Source of the DNA: Melampsora larici-populina 98AG31
Lineage: Eukaryota > Basidiomycota > Pucciniomycetes > Pucciniales > Melampsoraceae
Length of the DNA: 64,000 nucleotides
Reading direction: 5' to 3'
Assembly: GCF_000204055.1 (NCBI RefSeq)
Contig: NW_006768832.1
Coordinates: 391,640-455,639, forward strand
Shown here: in pieces, positions 45,110-56,025 of the stretch
How the letters are laid out: every line of letters begins with the position of its first letter
Numbering within the stretch: the stretch's first letter is position 1
Notes under the pieces: model-generated
What the model saw: only the letters and a program-made list of their open reading frames with translations
Databases searched by the model: none
Told to the model about the DNA's origin: nothing
Position numbers and translations under genes: made by a program

Positions 45110-45854
45110 TGTGAGGGGTCAGCTACTTTTTGGCTGACTCTTCACTAAAAAGGTGAAGTACGGGTGGAATAAAGATTAACAAAGTCTTTACTTGGTACAC
45201 ACAAGTAAAGACTTCAGTTAGTTGACCTCTAAGGAGAGGGTTTAAAGCCAGTGGGATGGCTGAGTAATCCTTCAAAGGAGCTTACTCAAGAGCTCTGTTG
45301 GGGATAGAGCCTGCAGAACTTTACACTCTGATTGCTCAAAGGTTCCGCCGGATACTTTACACTCAACTCAGGAGGTATCCTATGCAATTCTAAAGCTTGG
45401 TTCTATAAATATATAGTCCCACTAGTTTAGAACCACCACTTTAAAGCTTACAAGGGCTTGAGGAAGGTTGTAGAACTATAAGATCAAATACAATAAAATC
45501 ACTATACTCAATATTCTAGGTAAGAATCAAGTAAGTTGTGATGTGGAATTGTGGAATGATAATAAGTTGGTCCTTCTTCTAGAGTGGGAAGAAGAGGAGT
45601 TTATATATTCCAGATCTAGGCGTCAACTTGTGGTTGGCGCTTAGGTTTGCTTTTCTTTGAGTTAGGTTTGGGTTAGGTTTACTATTACTAGTTAAGTCCT
45701 AGTAAGTCTTGTTACTTAAGTGACTCTTGAAACTGAGCCATGAGTTGTAATTCTTATGGTTTTAGACAAGTTTCATATAATTACATATGTATTACATATA
45801 TTTACATGTGTGTTTGTTAGTCCGTGGTCCTGTACACAGGGCTCAGGGCTGACA
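45110..45854 (-). repeat. 5' LTR of gypsy element
   Basis: 745 bp, partner of 36029-36773. The outer flank GGCGA (45855-45859) is the second copy of the target duplication. Confidence 0.95.
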
Positions 45855-46985
45855 GGCGACTCGTGTGCCTCAAAGGCGACTCGTGTGCGCTCGTCGACGA
45901 GCAAACACCACACCTACATGGTGAATATTTGCATTGGCTTGTTATTTTTATACCTGTTACCAAGGCCAAGAGCGCCGGCCTGGCATCCAGTTGCAAGACC
46001 AAGAGAGATTGTAAGCAATCTTAAGATTTTGATGTCCCAATGGGAACATCCGGTGTAAGCTAGTTTGGCCAGTTTTGCCGTTGTCATGTGGCAGATGGCC
46101 TTGACAGTAACCTTACGGAGGGGACAATACTTGACCTTACTAAGAGCACCCACATCCTCTGTTTCTCAGATTGCTGAAGCCAAGGTGTTTTGATTGACTT
46201 GGTCCATGACATAACCCTTATCACAGCCCCCAATCACAAGTCACTGGCAGGCCAGTGCATCCCACTGACCCTAGCAAGTTATGAGAAAGTTATGAAATGG
46301 ATCTCAAATGGATAACACCCATTGATTGAGAATTTGTTGAGAAGTGGTTGGAATACCACCAAAATTGAGATGATTTCATACAGCATCATAAATCTGTACA
46401 AACCTGCTCCTGTATTTCCTCACCAAGAATATATAGTTCATTAACCTTTGTGACGTAAATTGACTGAATTATTGACGTTTGAAAAAAAAACATGGACAAA
46501 AAATACTATTTTTGTACTATACCTAAGAATTGATTCTGGAATATCTTCCAGCTTTATAAATATACCTACTCTGGCCTTTTACTTTTGGCCAATAGTATCC
46601 GGAGGTAGAGAAAGTCCTATCACTGGATACGTTCCGTTTCTGCCCTTAGATCTAGTTTTAGATCTCAAGTTAGAACTTTTTGGTTTTTTTTTCCTCAAAG
46701 TCTGTCAATAGTCCAAGTACCTAAACCTCACCACCATCCCACCAGGCTCACCACAACCCTACCACGCTCACCACAACTCTACCAGGCTTACCCGTTCACC
46801 AGTAAGTCCACCACAGGTGAGAAGCCCACCAAAACCCAACCACAACCCCACCAGCTCACCACTTTTACCCCGCCCCGGCCACTGTACCCCCTCACACTGT
46901 TTCCTTCTTCTCACGACTGTTTCCTCGTCCAGCCCCCTATTAACACACATCACCCTTTCACAAAGCACCCAAACCAGTCGTTTCC
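45855..46985. other. Intergenic region upstream of FAR1 gene, with CCACC-rich microrepeats
   Basis: Right after the gypsy element, GCCTCAAAGGCGACTCGTGTG repeats the insertion-site motif. From about 46725 to 46870 a run of roughly 20-bp imperfect repeats (CACCACAACCCTACCA-like) leads into a C-rich presumed promoter of the FAR1 gene. No other gene was found. Confidence 0.45.
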
Positions 46986-48411
46986 ATGCAAGCACCAACT
47001 ACCAGCAACACACCTTCTTCTCTAATGCTACCACCACCACCCATATCGACTCTGCCCGATCCTAATCCAATGGTCACTGAGCCTTTTGAACAACGCAAAC
47101 AACTTGACAACTTCGTCAAAGAGTTTGCACCACATCAAGGGTACGGTATCATCATCGGTCACTCTGGACGAGATCCGTACCTCTACTGCAAATACGACTG
47201 CCATTGTGGAGGAAAACCTGCCAAGCGAAAGGGCCAAACTGATTCGAACGAGTGTGATCCACCGAAGAAGACCAGATCAATCAAGATCGGATGCCCCTTC
47301 AAGATGAAAGCTACTTTCCACAAAGAACGACGCACCTGGACTCTCCATCACGAGAACACATATCACAATCATGGGCCAATGGAAATGGAAATTCCAGATA
47401 TCACATCCAGCATTGCACCAACCTCTGTGAGTCCAGTACTTTTTTTTAATACTGTACATTTCAGGTGAGCTGACAACTTGTCTTCAGTTTCCAAAGGCCG
47501 AGCAAACACTTGATCTAGATCCAAGTCACAAACCGATAGACACTAGCCTTCAATCACAACTGCTATCAATCAGTAACCGTATCCTATCAATGACGGCCTC
47601 TCAACAAGATGAGATTATACAATCAATCCACAAACTACTTGATGCGGTATGTAATGTACCTGAAGATAAGATTCCCACCAATCTTCCTGACCCCCATCAA
47701 GTAAGTCTGCTTCATCAGCCTAGTAAGCATTTGATTTTTATCCACTAACCAAAACCGAACTTTAAATAAAAACAGGACGCTGCTATACAACTTTTAGACG
47801 ACTTAGAACAATTCAACGAACTCATTCAATTTCAATCTCCCTTGCATGTTAAAGATAACGATACCAGTATTATGTATTGCCAGGAACCAGAAAAATCTCC
47901 TACTCGGCCCAGCAGTACTGATATCGATGCTCTCAACATCACAGTTATGAACAACCAGCCACTTATGAATGATCAGCCCTCCTTTGATTCAATATACTCT
48001 TTTCTTCTTGAAGATCTCCTCCAGCCTTCTCTACAACCAAGCGTTCAGACCAATTGCCAGGTTCTTGATGCAACACCTGAAATCGATGTTAATAGTGCTG
48101 CCGAACATCATGAACCTTCCTCTCATGACCATGCAAGAAACATCGATCAGGAGGCCTCTGTCCCCAGCACGCTACCCAGCTTATCATTCAACAAAGTTCC
48201 GATTTCACCCCACCCGGTTGGCGATACATTGCAAGTTCCAATACCACAGGCCAGAACCACCAGATCCACTATCAAGAAAACTGCGAGTGTATCACCCTGT
48301 CGAACCCGAAGTAAAGTAGATCTAGTTACAGGAGTCGCAGCGCAGAGTGGTGTCAAAAGAACTCAAATTTCTAGAACCTGCAGCACTCTCAGTGCAAAGA
48401 AACACAAATGA
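46986..48411 (+). CDS. FAR1/WRKY-GCM1-type zinc-finger protein
   Basis: FAR1 domains are DNA-binding zinc fingers derived from MULE-type transposases. Three exons: 46986-47426, 47488-47700 and 47776-48411 (430 codons, all phase 0, GT-AG borders). The finger has C68 (LYCKYD), C103 (GCPF), H127 and H129 (HNHGP). After it come a glutamine-rich middle (MTASQQDEIIQSIHKLL) and a disordered Ser/Pro/Thr C terminus ending RTQISRTCSTLSAKKHK, with a basic nuclear-type tail. No transposase catalytic domain, so it is either a host regulator or an accessory gene of a mobile element; the KDZ transposase starts about 690 bp downstream in the same direction. Confidence 0.8.
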
Positions 48412-49099
48412 TGCGTAGATTCTCATATATGTTGCTAACTATAACCTACCGAGTTATGCTCATGTCCAAATGCTCGCTTTATGTATTGATAAGTGAAATG
48501 AAACAAGTTGTATTGATGCAATGAAACAAGTCTGCCTCATTATTTCGTGATTGTTATTTCATGAATGAGACAAAATGTTCGTGATTCCTGGGAAACACAC
48601 ATTGAGAAACAAGTCTGCCTCATTATTTCATGAATGAGACAAAATGTTCGTAATTCCTGGGAAACACAAGTTGAGATTGTTCAATCACAGGTCAGAGTTT
48701 GACATTTGACATTATATTCTCCGCTTTAATTCATAAGTAGAATGAATCAAGTGAATTTAATCAACTAAAATGAAATGATTCAGTAAAACAAACCGATTCA
48801 CAGCAGTCGGTAGCTAGTAACTTGCAGAGTGAGTCTCACAAAATAAAGAAGCGCAGTACAACAAATTCATGAATAGGTGATTTCCGATTTGATTCAGTAA
48901 AACAAACCAATTCACAGCAGTGATTTTCGATTTCAAGGAGGCTAATATTTGAAAAGATTAAGACACCTGTAAGCATACAGATCTGTAGGTGCAAACCTAA
49001 TTCATCTGTGATTTGACGGATTTAAACAGAAATGAACTTTTTCATTTGGCGCAGTTAATCTTTCATCTTCTTGCATTACATTTTCCCCATATTTCAATC
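48412..49099. repeat. Direct repeats between FAR1 gene and KDZ transposase
   Basis: GAAACAAGTCTGCCTCATTA occurs at about 48525 and 48607, each followed by ATGAATGAGACAAAATGTTC and ATTCCTGGGAAACACA. CAGTAAAACAAACC with ATTCACAGCAGT recurs near 48780 and 48896. These are candidates for subterminal repeats of the KDZ element, but no terminal inverted repeat was identified. Confidence 0.5.
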
Positions 49100-52000
49100 A
49101 TGGCTCCAAAACCAACACCTTACAAACCTCTCAACAAGCGGAAGCGGCCAGCCACTGACCTGCAGGCCACCTTTCGGAAGCAAGAGGAGAAAGATGCCAA
49201 GGAAATGAACAAAGTGCGTAGACAAACTTCGGATACTCAGGCTTTGGGCATCAGGAAAGATGGATCAGCAGCACCTCACGAAGACAATGTTGACAACTTT
49301 GAAGAACATGGAATAGATGATAGGAATGAAACCGGATATACACATAACAATAATGATTGGGAAGATATTGATGAAGATGAAAGAATACCATTTAATGAAC
49401 TTTCTGAAGAGGAGCGACAAATTATTTTGGAACTCAACTCAAACCTGTACCAAGCCCGAAGGCTTGCATACGAAGCCAAATGGGCCAGCGCTGTTCAGGC
49501 AATGGTTGACGCATATATCATTGCTCAAAAAAAAACTAGCAATTGGGGAGATGTCGTAATTTGGAATCATGATTTTAAAGTACCATGTCATTGTGCAGTG
49601 TCCTCACGTGTGGTAACCTTAGTAGACATACACAGTAAGTATGTATATACTCTATCAGGAAGACGAAAACTCCCACTAACAAGATTCTTAGCTCGCAGGA
49701 AACTATCTATAAGCTTCTGTAAATGCCTTCCGGACGTGGTCAGGCTCATTCAGATGGGGTACTTTCCCGCTTCTCCATCTTTTCCTCGCACAGCTTTTTC
49801 AATCCGGCTGCTGCTGTTCCACCACATTCTATGGAAATATTGTAGTGTTCGAATGCTCGGGTTCTCGCAGGCTCTTGATGAATACCTTGACGCCAAAAAC
49901 CCACTCATGCTGAGTACAAAGACTGGTCAGGTAAGTTTCGAATTGTTTGACCAACTTGACATTTTGAATCTGATCAATATTATCACTTACTTGTGAATGT
50001 TTTAGCCACGTCAATGGCGAAAGCCACTGACATATGCAGTTCGAGCCCATCGACAAGTTCTCAGTTTGATTCGACAGAAAGAGCTCGAATTACTGCAATT
50101 ATCACAACTCGATCAGCTCGCCAGCAACTGCCCACGTTGCTTTGGTCTGCCAGTGGACAAAACTCCAAACCCGGACGAACCACACATCATATTATGTATA
50201 GACGGGAACTTCCAACATAAACGTCACTTAGCTGCTAGCCACGAAATCCCTGGTCATAATCCTGAACCGCAGGAGCTTTTCATGGATCCAGAGCGAGTGG
50301 AAAGAATGGCAGTGGCAATGGCAGGCGGTGGCACGCGCAATCCACAACTAGATGAACTGGTGGTAAGTCATCAATCATTTCTAATAAAGGCTCAATACCA
50401 ATGGTCAGAGTAAACCCAATCGATTTCTATGTAGGATCCCTGTACCGACAAACACACCGCAGCGGACGATGTTAGGGGAAAGAAATCATTCCCAGGGATG
50501 GATGAGACAGGATTGGTGGTCATGGCATGTCGCCATGATCACATCATTAGATTTGTGAACTTAGTACAAAGTGGAGAACAGCTTGTATCAATCTTTTTTT
50601 TCATGTTGGTTCACGCTATTGACATAACTTTACATTTTGATAACACAGGAGTCACTTCGCACTGGCCCTCATTGACTGGATCCTGGAAGTCACTTCTGAT
50701 CATCCGGATGGCGAACGAAGAGTTGGCATACTTTATGATATAGGTTGTAACATTGAGAAGGGGGTCAGGAATGTGATTCGATTTATTGTTTCTAAAAAAA
50801 CAGTATATGGGCTGACCAAGTCTCCAACATACATATCGAAAACAATTTGCTGCTGAGCGCGCTGCTGGACGCCTAAAGTTTGGCACCAGTGTCTTCCACG
50901 CTTATGTGCATGATTGGCTGTGCCAATTAGACTACAACCCTCGGCTCAACAAGGGTTGGGGCCTCTCGGACGGCGAAGGATGTGAGCGTGTGTGGTTGGA
51001 CATCAGAGTATTGGTTGCAATGCTTCGATACGCAACCAAACAAAATCGACTGGTATCACTGAATGAACGTGGCCTCCATCACAATGAGAAGGCGCTGTTC
51101 AGAATGAGTAGGCAATTTGTATTGTGTTCTCATGAGGGCAAGCAATTGATCTCCCACTTTCGCACCAACTAGTGTCAGGGATGCTCTCCTGGACCACGAA
51201 TGTAGAGAAGAGGCTTGTAAAAGCCTCAGAAACATTAACTGATTTGGCCAAATCAAATCCTAAGTACAGCACGACTTTCTTTGAACAACAATGGCAGCAA
51301 CAGCGACACATCCAGCGTAACTTTATTACTGCCACTACTCGTAGACTCAAAGACCGATTGAAGGTTCTATTGGCTCTGGAGGAAGACTTGATTGAAGCCC
51401 AGTAGGTACTTTTTCCATCCTATCTCAACTCGTGTAGTTGATTCTAAAACATTAGAATCAACTTAGTACCGAGCTGGCCAATTTGCAAGCAAGCACAGCC
51501 CCGTTACGCACTCAAGAACAACAGCACGAGCTACTGGACTTGCCGAGAACTCTGACCATGTTGGAGAAACAAATACAGAATGTTGCCGATTTGTTAGGAT
51601 CCCATCAATTTTGAGAGTTAACTGGAATGACGGGTGAGTTTCTTCATTTGATTACGAGTTACTTGCCTTTCTAATAATGCAAAAACAGACAACCGAGCCA
51701 AACCCTTGATGTTGTTACAGATTGCAAAGTCCAAGCTGTACCATTCAAAGGTTGAATGCATAGAAATGCGCGGTCGAGCGGATGGCACCACCGGTATGGG
51801 TGGTTTCTTATGTTTCCAAGATTAAGCCACCAAAATCTCACCATGGTCTAACCACCCAAACAACTGCAGACCAAAAGAATCGCGCACGATATCAGCGTCT
51901 TACGTCTGACAAACAGAAAAAATTGGCCTGCTGCCATAGGACTTACCTGCGACATGCTACGCGGTTCAACGAGACATTTTGTCCTGCAAACTTGGTCCCC

Positions 52001-52605
52001 ACTCCCTTGTTTGAGTCTATTAATAGAATGAAGATTGATGATCCATTCTGGGAAATAGACGATCTAACTCATCCAAATGAGGATTGGGCTGTTGACCCAT
52101 TGACCAAATCAGGAATTGACGCGTGGCGGATTCAATGCAGCTCGCGTGAGGAAATGCGCAGAATTGGTCGAGAGCTGCGACAGCAATTGCAGTGGGCTCT
52201 AGGCTATTCAAGCAAGGTGAGAGACCTGGAACGCAACAGCAAGCCACCTGATCAGTACAAAACGTGTAACAAAAATCAAATTTATTGCTAATTACATTTA
52301 AAGGTATTGATCCAATAACACTCTCCCTTCAATTGGGAATGGCGAAAAGGGCATGTAAACTTTGGATTACATGGAAAAACGGAATTGAGGATGTGATGTT
52401 GCGAACAGGTTCTTACCTTCAGCTTCCTGATGGTTTCGATCACGACTTGTTATCCAATTGGCAAGTGTTAGTCAGTTCTTGGCCTAAACAATGGGAACAA
52501 ATGATTGGTATGCCTAACGAGGAGGACGACGATGATGGGGACGAGGGGTTGTTGGATTTAGACATCCTTGAAGATCTTGTAGAAAACCACCAAAATGCAT
52601 TGTAG
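49100..52605 (+). CDS. KDZ (Kyakuja-Dileera-Zisupton) transposase
   Basis: DNA transposase of the KDZ superfamily, expanded in basidiomycetes. Exon 1 from ATG 49100 encodes a basic, then acidic N terminus; a 57-nt in-frame intron (49635-49691, ACTAAC branch) restores the cysteine-rich CxC module (FCKCLPDVVRLIQMGYFP). Then NCPRCFGLPVDKTPNPDEPH and ILCIDGNFQHKRH (first acidic motif), GMDETGLVVMACRHDHI, GILYDIGCNIEKG, FHAYVHDWLCQLDYNPR, GWGLSDGEGCERVW, a helical C terminus, and an acidic tail (EEDDDDGDEG). Exons 50006-50362 and from 50435 are clean. Near 50560-50655 only a GC-AG intron keeps frame, and near 50763-50822 I found no frame-keeping intron, so this copy may be slightly decayed. Confidence 0.88.
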
Positions 52606-54900
52606 AGTGTTTTATTGTTTTTTTGACAGTCGTTGTGCATGATTATTATATGATCTATTGCGCAATCATAGTAAATATCGTTGTAATAGATATGTGTGAT
52701 TTCATGATTAACCATATTAATTGTTAGTCAAGATAGTTGTTCTATCCGCAAATCACAATGTTTGACTACATCAGAAGCCCTTTCAACTTGAACAACATCG
52801 TATTTTGATATTTGATCAAAATGGTCCGATGTGATCAAACAAACATTGGGACTACAACTGAGTGGCAGTCAAGATGTTAATTGATTGGACGATCTTAATC
52901 TAAAGGAGTCATTGCTGCAAGTTGATGTTAATGTGATTTTATTGTTTTGTTGGGTGTTAGAAACTAAACGTTGCAGTACTGCACGTTTTGATAAAAACAA
53001 CTCACATCAATTACATTCTGCTCAGTGATGTTACGCTGAGCAGTGAGACATTGTACTGGATGGCCCACTTGCTCAAAGTCTCACTTGATGGTTCACATCA
53101 TTTGAATCACGGAAAGGAATGCAATGGGGATAATCAAACAGGTCTTTATCCAACATCAGGAAATGTCAAGTCATCAGGTCAATCCTTCAACATGTACCAG
53201 TTATTCGTACATCAAGTCCTATTATATATACCAATATAAAAATTGGATTGGAAGTTCCGCACAGTGATATGTTGTTCAGACGTCAGTAAAAAAAACAGTG
53301 TATATCATTAGTTAATACTTTCTCAATGACTTTTGCAAGTAAAAGTCAACAAACAATAATGTCAATCATTAGTTGTTCCTCATTGGAATCAGTTAATAAA
53401 TTATTCTTATATGTGTTATGCCAGCAAGACAAGTAATCAATATAGGTTCATTATTTAATACATTCTCATTAACTTGTGCAAGTAAAAGTTAAAAACAGCA
53501 TTATATCATTAGTTGATCCTCAATATAATCAGTTAATATATTCTTATTATATGTGTTATGCGAGCAAACCAAGTCATCAATATATCATGAGTATATATAT
53601 TCATCTGCATGATTTTGTGCAAATCAGTAAGGTATATACCAGTGTATATACTTGGTTAATGTATTCTGAGTATATATAAGATCATAAGAGCCATGAGAAA
53701 AACAAAATCCATCATGATGTTGTGCAAATCAGTAAAGTAAATACCAGTGTATATACTTGGTTAATGTATTCTGAGTATATATAAGATCATAAGAGCCACG
53801 AGAAAAACAAAAGCCATCAGCTTATTGATTGTATAACATATCTAGAGCCACAGTGTTTGGTTGATGAACAATTTGTGCTCTTTTATCATCCATTGAATGG
53901 TCATGACAAGTCATTGCTTTTGGAACCCAAAACCTGATCAACTCAGCAAATTACTGACACATGATATTTAGAAGCAAAAGCAAAAATCATTCTCATCCAC
54001 AAGTGATCACAATCCAAAAACTAAAGGTAAATATTACTAATGCCTTCTCCTATCTCCTTCAATAGGTTTCTACATCTACACAACATGTTGCAATTTCCTG
54101 AAAGTTTTGAGCAACTGACACCACCAGCCTCCAACAATATGATGAAGTCTTCACATAGTCTTCTGCTAAAGGGAGGGTTAGATTACTGCAGTCTCTTGTA
54201 AATTATTCTTGTTTCACTTTAACACACACTACTCATCCCCTTCTTTACAGTTTTATGAAATTCTTTAATCACTAAATCTTCAACAAGTTTATAAACTTTT
54301 AGAATAATCTGTCATATATTATCATCTTAATCCAATACTCCATTTTGTCTGCAGTCACTTGTAAACACACTACTGATCCCATATTTTACAGTTTCTGAAA
54401 TACTTTGATCACTAAATCTTCATCAAGTTTATAAACTTTTATAATGATCTGTCATCTATAATCATTTTATTACAATACTCCATTTTTTCTGCAGTCACTT
54501 GTAAAGTATTACAGTTTTTGAAATACATCACTATATCTTCATCAATTTTATAATCCTTTATATTGATCTGTCATCTATAATCATTTTATCACAATATTTA
54601 CTCCATTTTTTCTGCAGTCACTTGTAAAATATTCACCTGTGCCTACCCGACACTTCGGACACTAGCCGAAGGAAAATGTATCATTCTCATTGGTGATAAG
54701 CCGAAGACCTCCCTTTTGACACGCTGACGCGCCTGCCGCGTCGGCGGCTGAAGAAAATTTTCAACTTTAACACCCTCAGGAACACCAAAACACTGCTCTA
54801 ACACCTCTTCTGCACCATATTCACAAAGAAAAAAACATTGATTTAGCTGAATAAAGGACATATAAACGTCTTATAACCCATCAAAGACCTGTAACTCCAT
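52606..54900. other. AT-rich region with tandem and direct repeats
   Basis: No gene. A unit of about 104 bp is duplicated (53623-53726 and 53727-53816, sharing CAGTGTATATACTTGGTTAA and ATATATAAGATCATAAGAGC). Near 54240-54630 a unit containing CTTCATCAAGTTTATAA and TCTGCAGTCACTTGTAAA occurs about three times. A small ORF at 54643-54861 (minus) is not convincing. A short hairpin CTTCGG/CCGAAG sits near 54652. Confidence 0.5.
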
Positions 54901-54924
54901 CCCTGTGTGACTTGAGATTATCAT

Positions 54925-55860
54925 GTGGGACCAGAGTCCCACATGTGGGACATAAGCTCCCTCATGTGGAACGTGATATGTGGTAAATTGGATCCCCCAT
55001 GTGGGACATGTAGTTCCTCATGTGGGATTAGCGTTCCACCTTAGTCTTTGTGAGACGTAAGATTACATATGTGGGAAATTAGATATCTCATGTGGGACAT
55101 ATAGTCCCTCATGTGGGATAGCGTCCCACATTAGATGTGAGATTACACATGTGGGAAATTGGATATCCCATGTGGGACACATAGTCCCTCATGTGGGATT
55201 GGCGTCCCACATTAGTGATTGTGAGACGTCAGATCACATATGTGGAAAATTGGATATCCCATGTGGGACATATAGTCCCTCATGTGGGATTGGCGTCCCA
55301 CATTAGTGATTGTGAGCTGTGAGATTACACATGTGGGAAATTGGATATCCCATGTGGGACATAGAGTTCCCCATGTGGGATTGGCGTCCCACATTAGTGA
55401 ATGTGAGATGTGAGATTACATATGTGGGAAATTGGATATCCCATGTGGGACATATAGTCCCTCATGTGGGATTGGCGTCCCACATTAGTGATTCAAAGTT
55501 ACACATGGGCGGCTTTGGATTTCTATCATTCATGTGGGACATATAGTCCCTCATGTGACACCCAGGATCCCACATGTGGAACATACGATCCCACATGTGG
55601 AACTTAAGATCCCACCTGTGGAACACATGATCCCACAAGTGGGACACAAGAATAGTCATTGAAGTTCGCCTCCCTCTTGGATTAATGTGTGACAGAGATC
55701 CCACATGTGGGAATTCAACTCCCACATGAAGAAATGGTACCATCAATCCCACATATGTAGGTTCGAATTCCACATGTGGGAACACTCAAATCCCACATAT
55801 GTCGATATAATCACACATGTGGGACTCGTTCGTATCTCCTATGTGTCATTTACATCACCC
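54925..55860. repeat. Left array of CACATGTG palindromes in a ~91-bp higher-order repeat
   Basis: Dense copies of (C)CCACATGTGGG(A) and its close variants. A higher-order unit starting GTGGGAAATTGGATATC recurs at 55071, 55151, 55242, 55333 and 55424 (spacings 80, 91, 91, 91). ORFs inside it on both strands (M/W/D/H/P-rich) are by-products of the repeat. It ends about 165 bp before the FAR1-OTU start codon. Confidence 0.9.
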
Positions 55861-56025
55861 CTAAGTATATATGTACTTATGTATGTACTTAAGTAACCAC
55901 CCACAGCTTCGCCAGGGACCGAATGAGTGAAAGACTTGAAAAATCTTTCCCATCGATCCCACAACATCAAGAATCCCTCTCACCTTCAATCACACAACAT
56001 CTCTAGGAAAAATATTGAATTTTCG

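Larger units (their letters stand above)
36029..45854 (-). mobile_element. Complete Ty3/gypsy LTR retrotransposon with chromodomain-like end
   Basis: A 9826-bp element with two 745-bp LTRs (TGTGAGG...CTGACA), a perfect 5-bp target duplication GGCGA (36024-36028 and 45855-45859), a primer site next to the 5' LTR (right side) and a polypurine tract next to the 3' LTR (left side). I found two differences between the LTRs by eye, which implies a young insertion. The polyprotein order gag-PR-RT-RH-INT is that of Metaviridae/gypsy. It inserted into sequence that itself contains short direct repeats of GCCTCAAAGGCGA. Confidence 0.96.

Noticed and set aside
55760..55775. GGTTCGAATTCC, tRNA T-loop-like
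   Set aside because: Lies inside the palindrome array, without any tRNA structure.
55212..55785. ORFs in the left array (MWD/PHVG-rich)
   Set aside because: Same cause: palindromic repeat with open frames on both strands.
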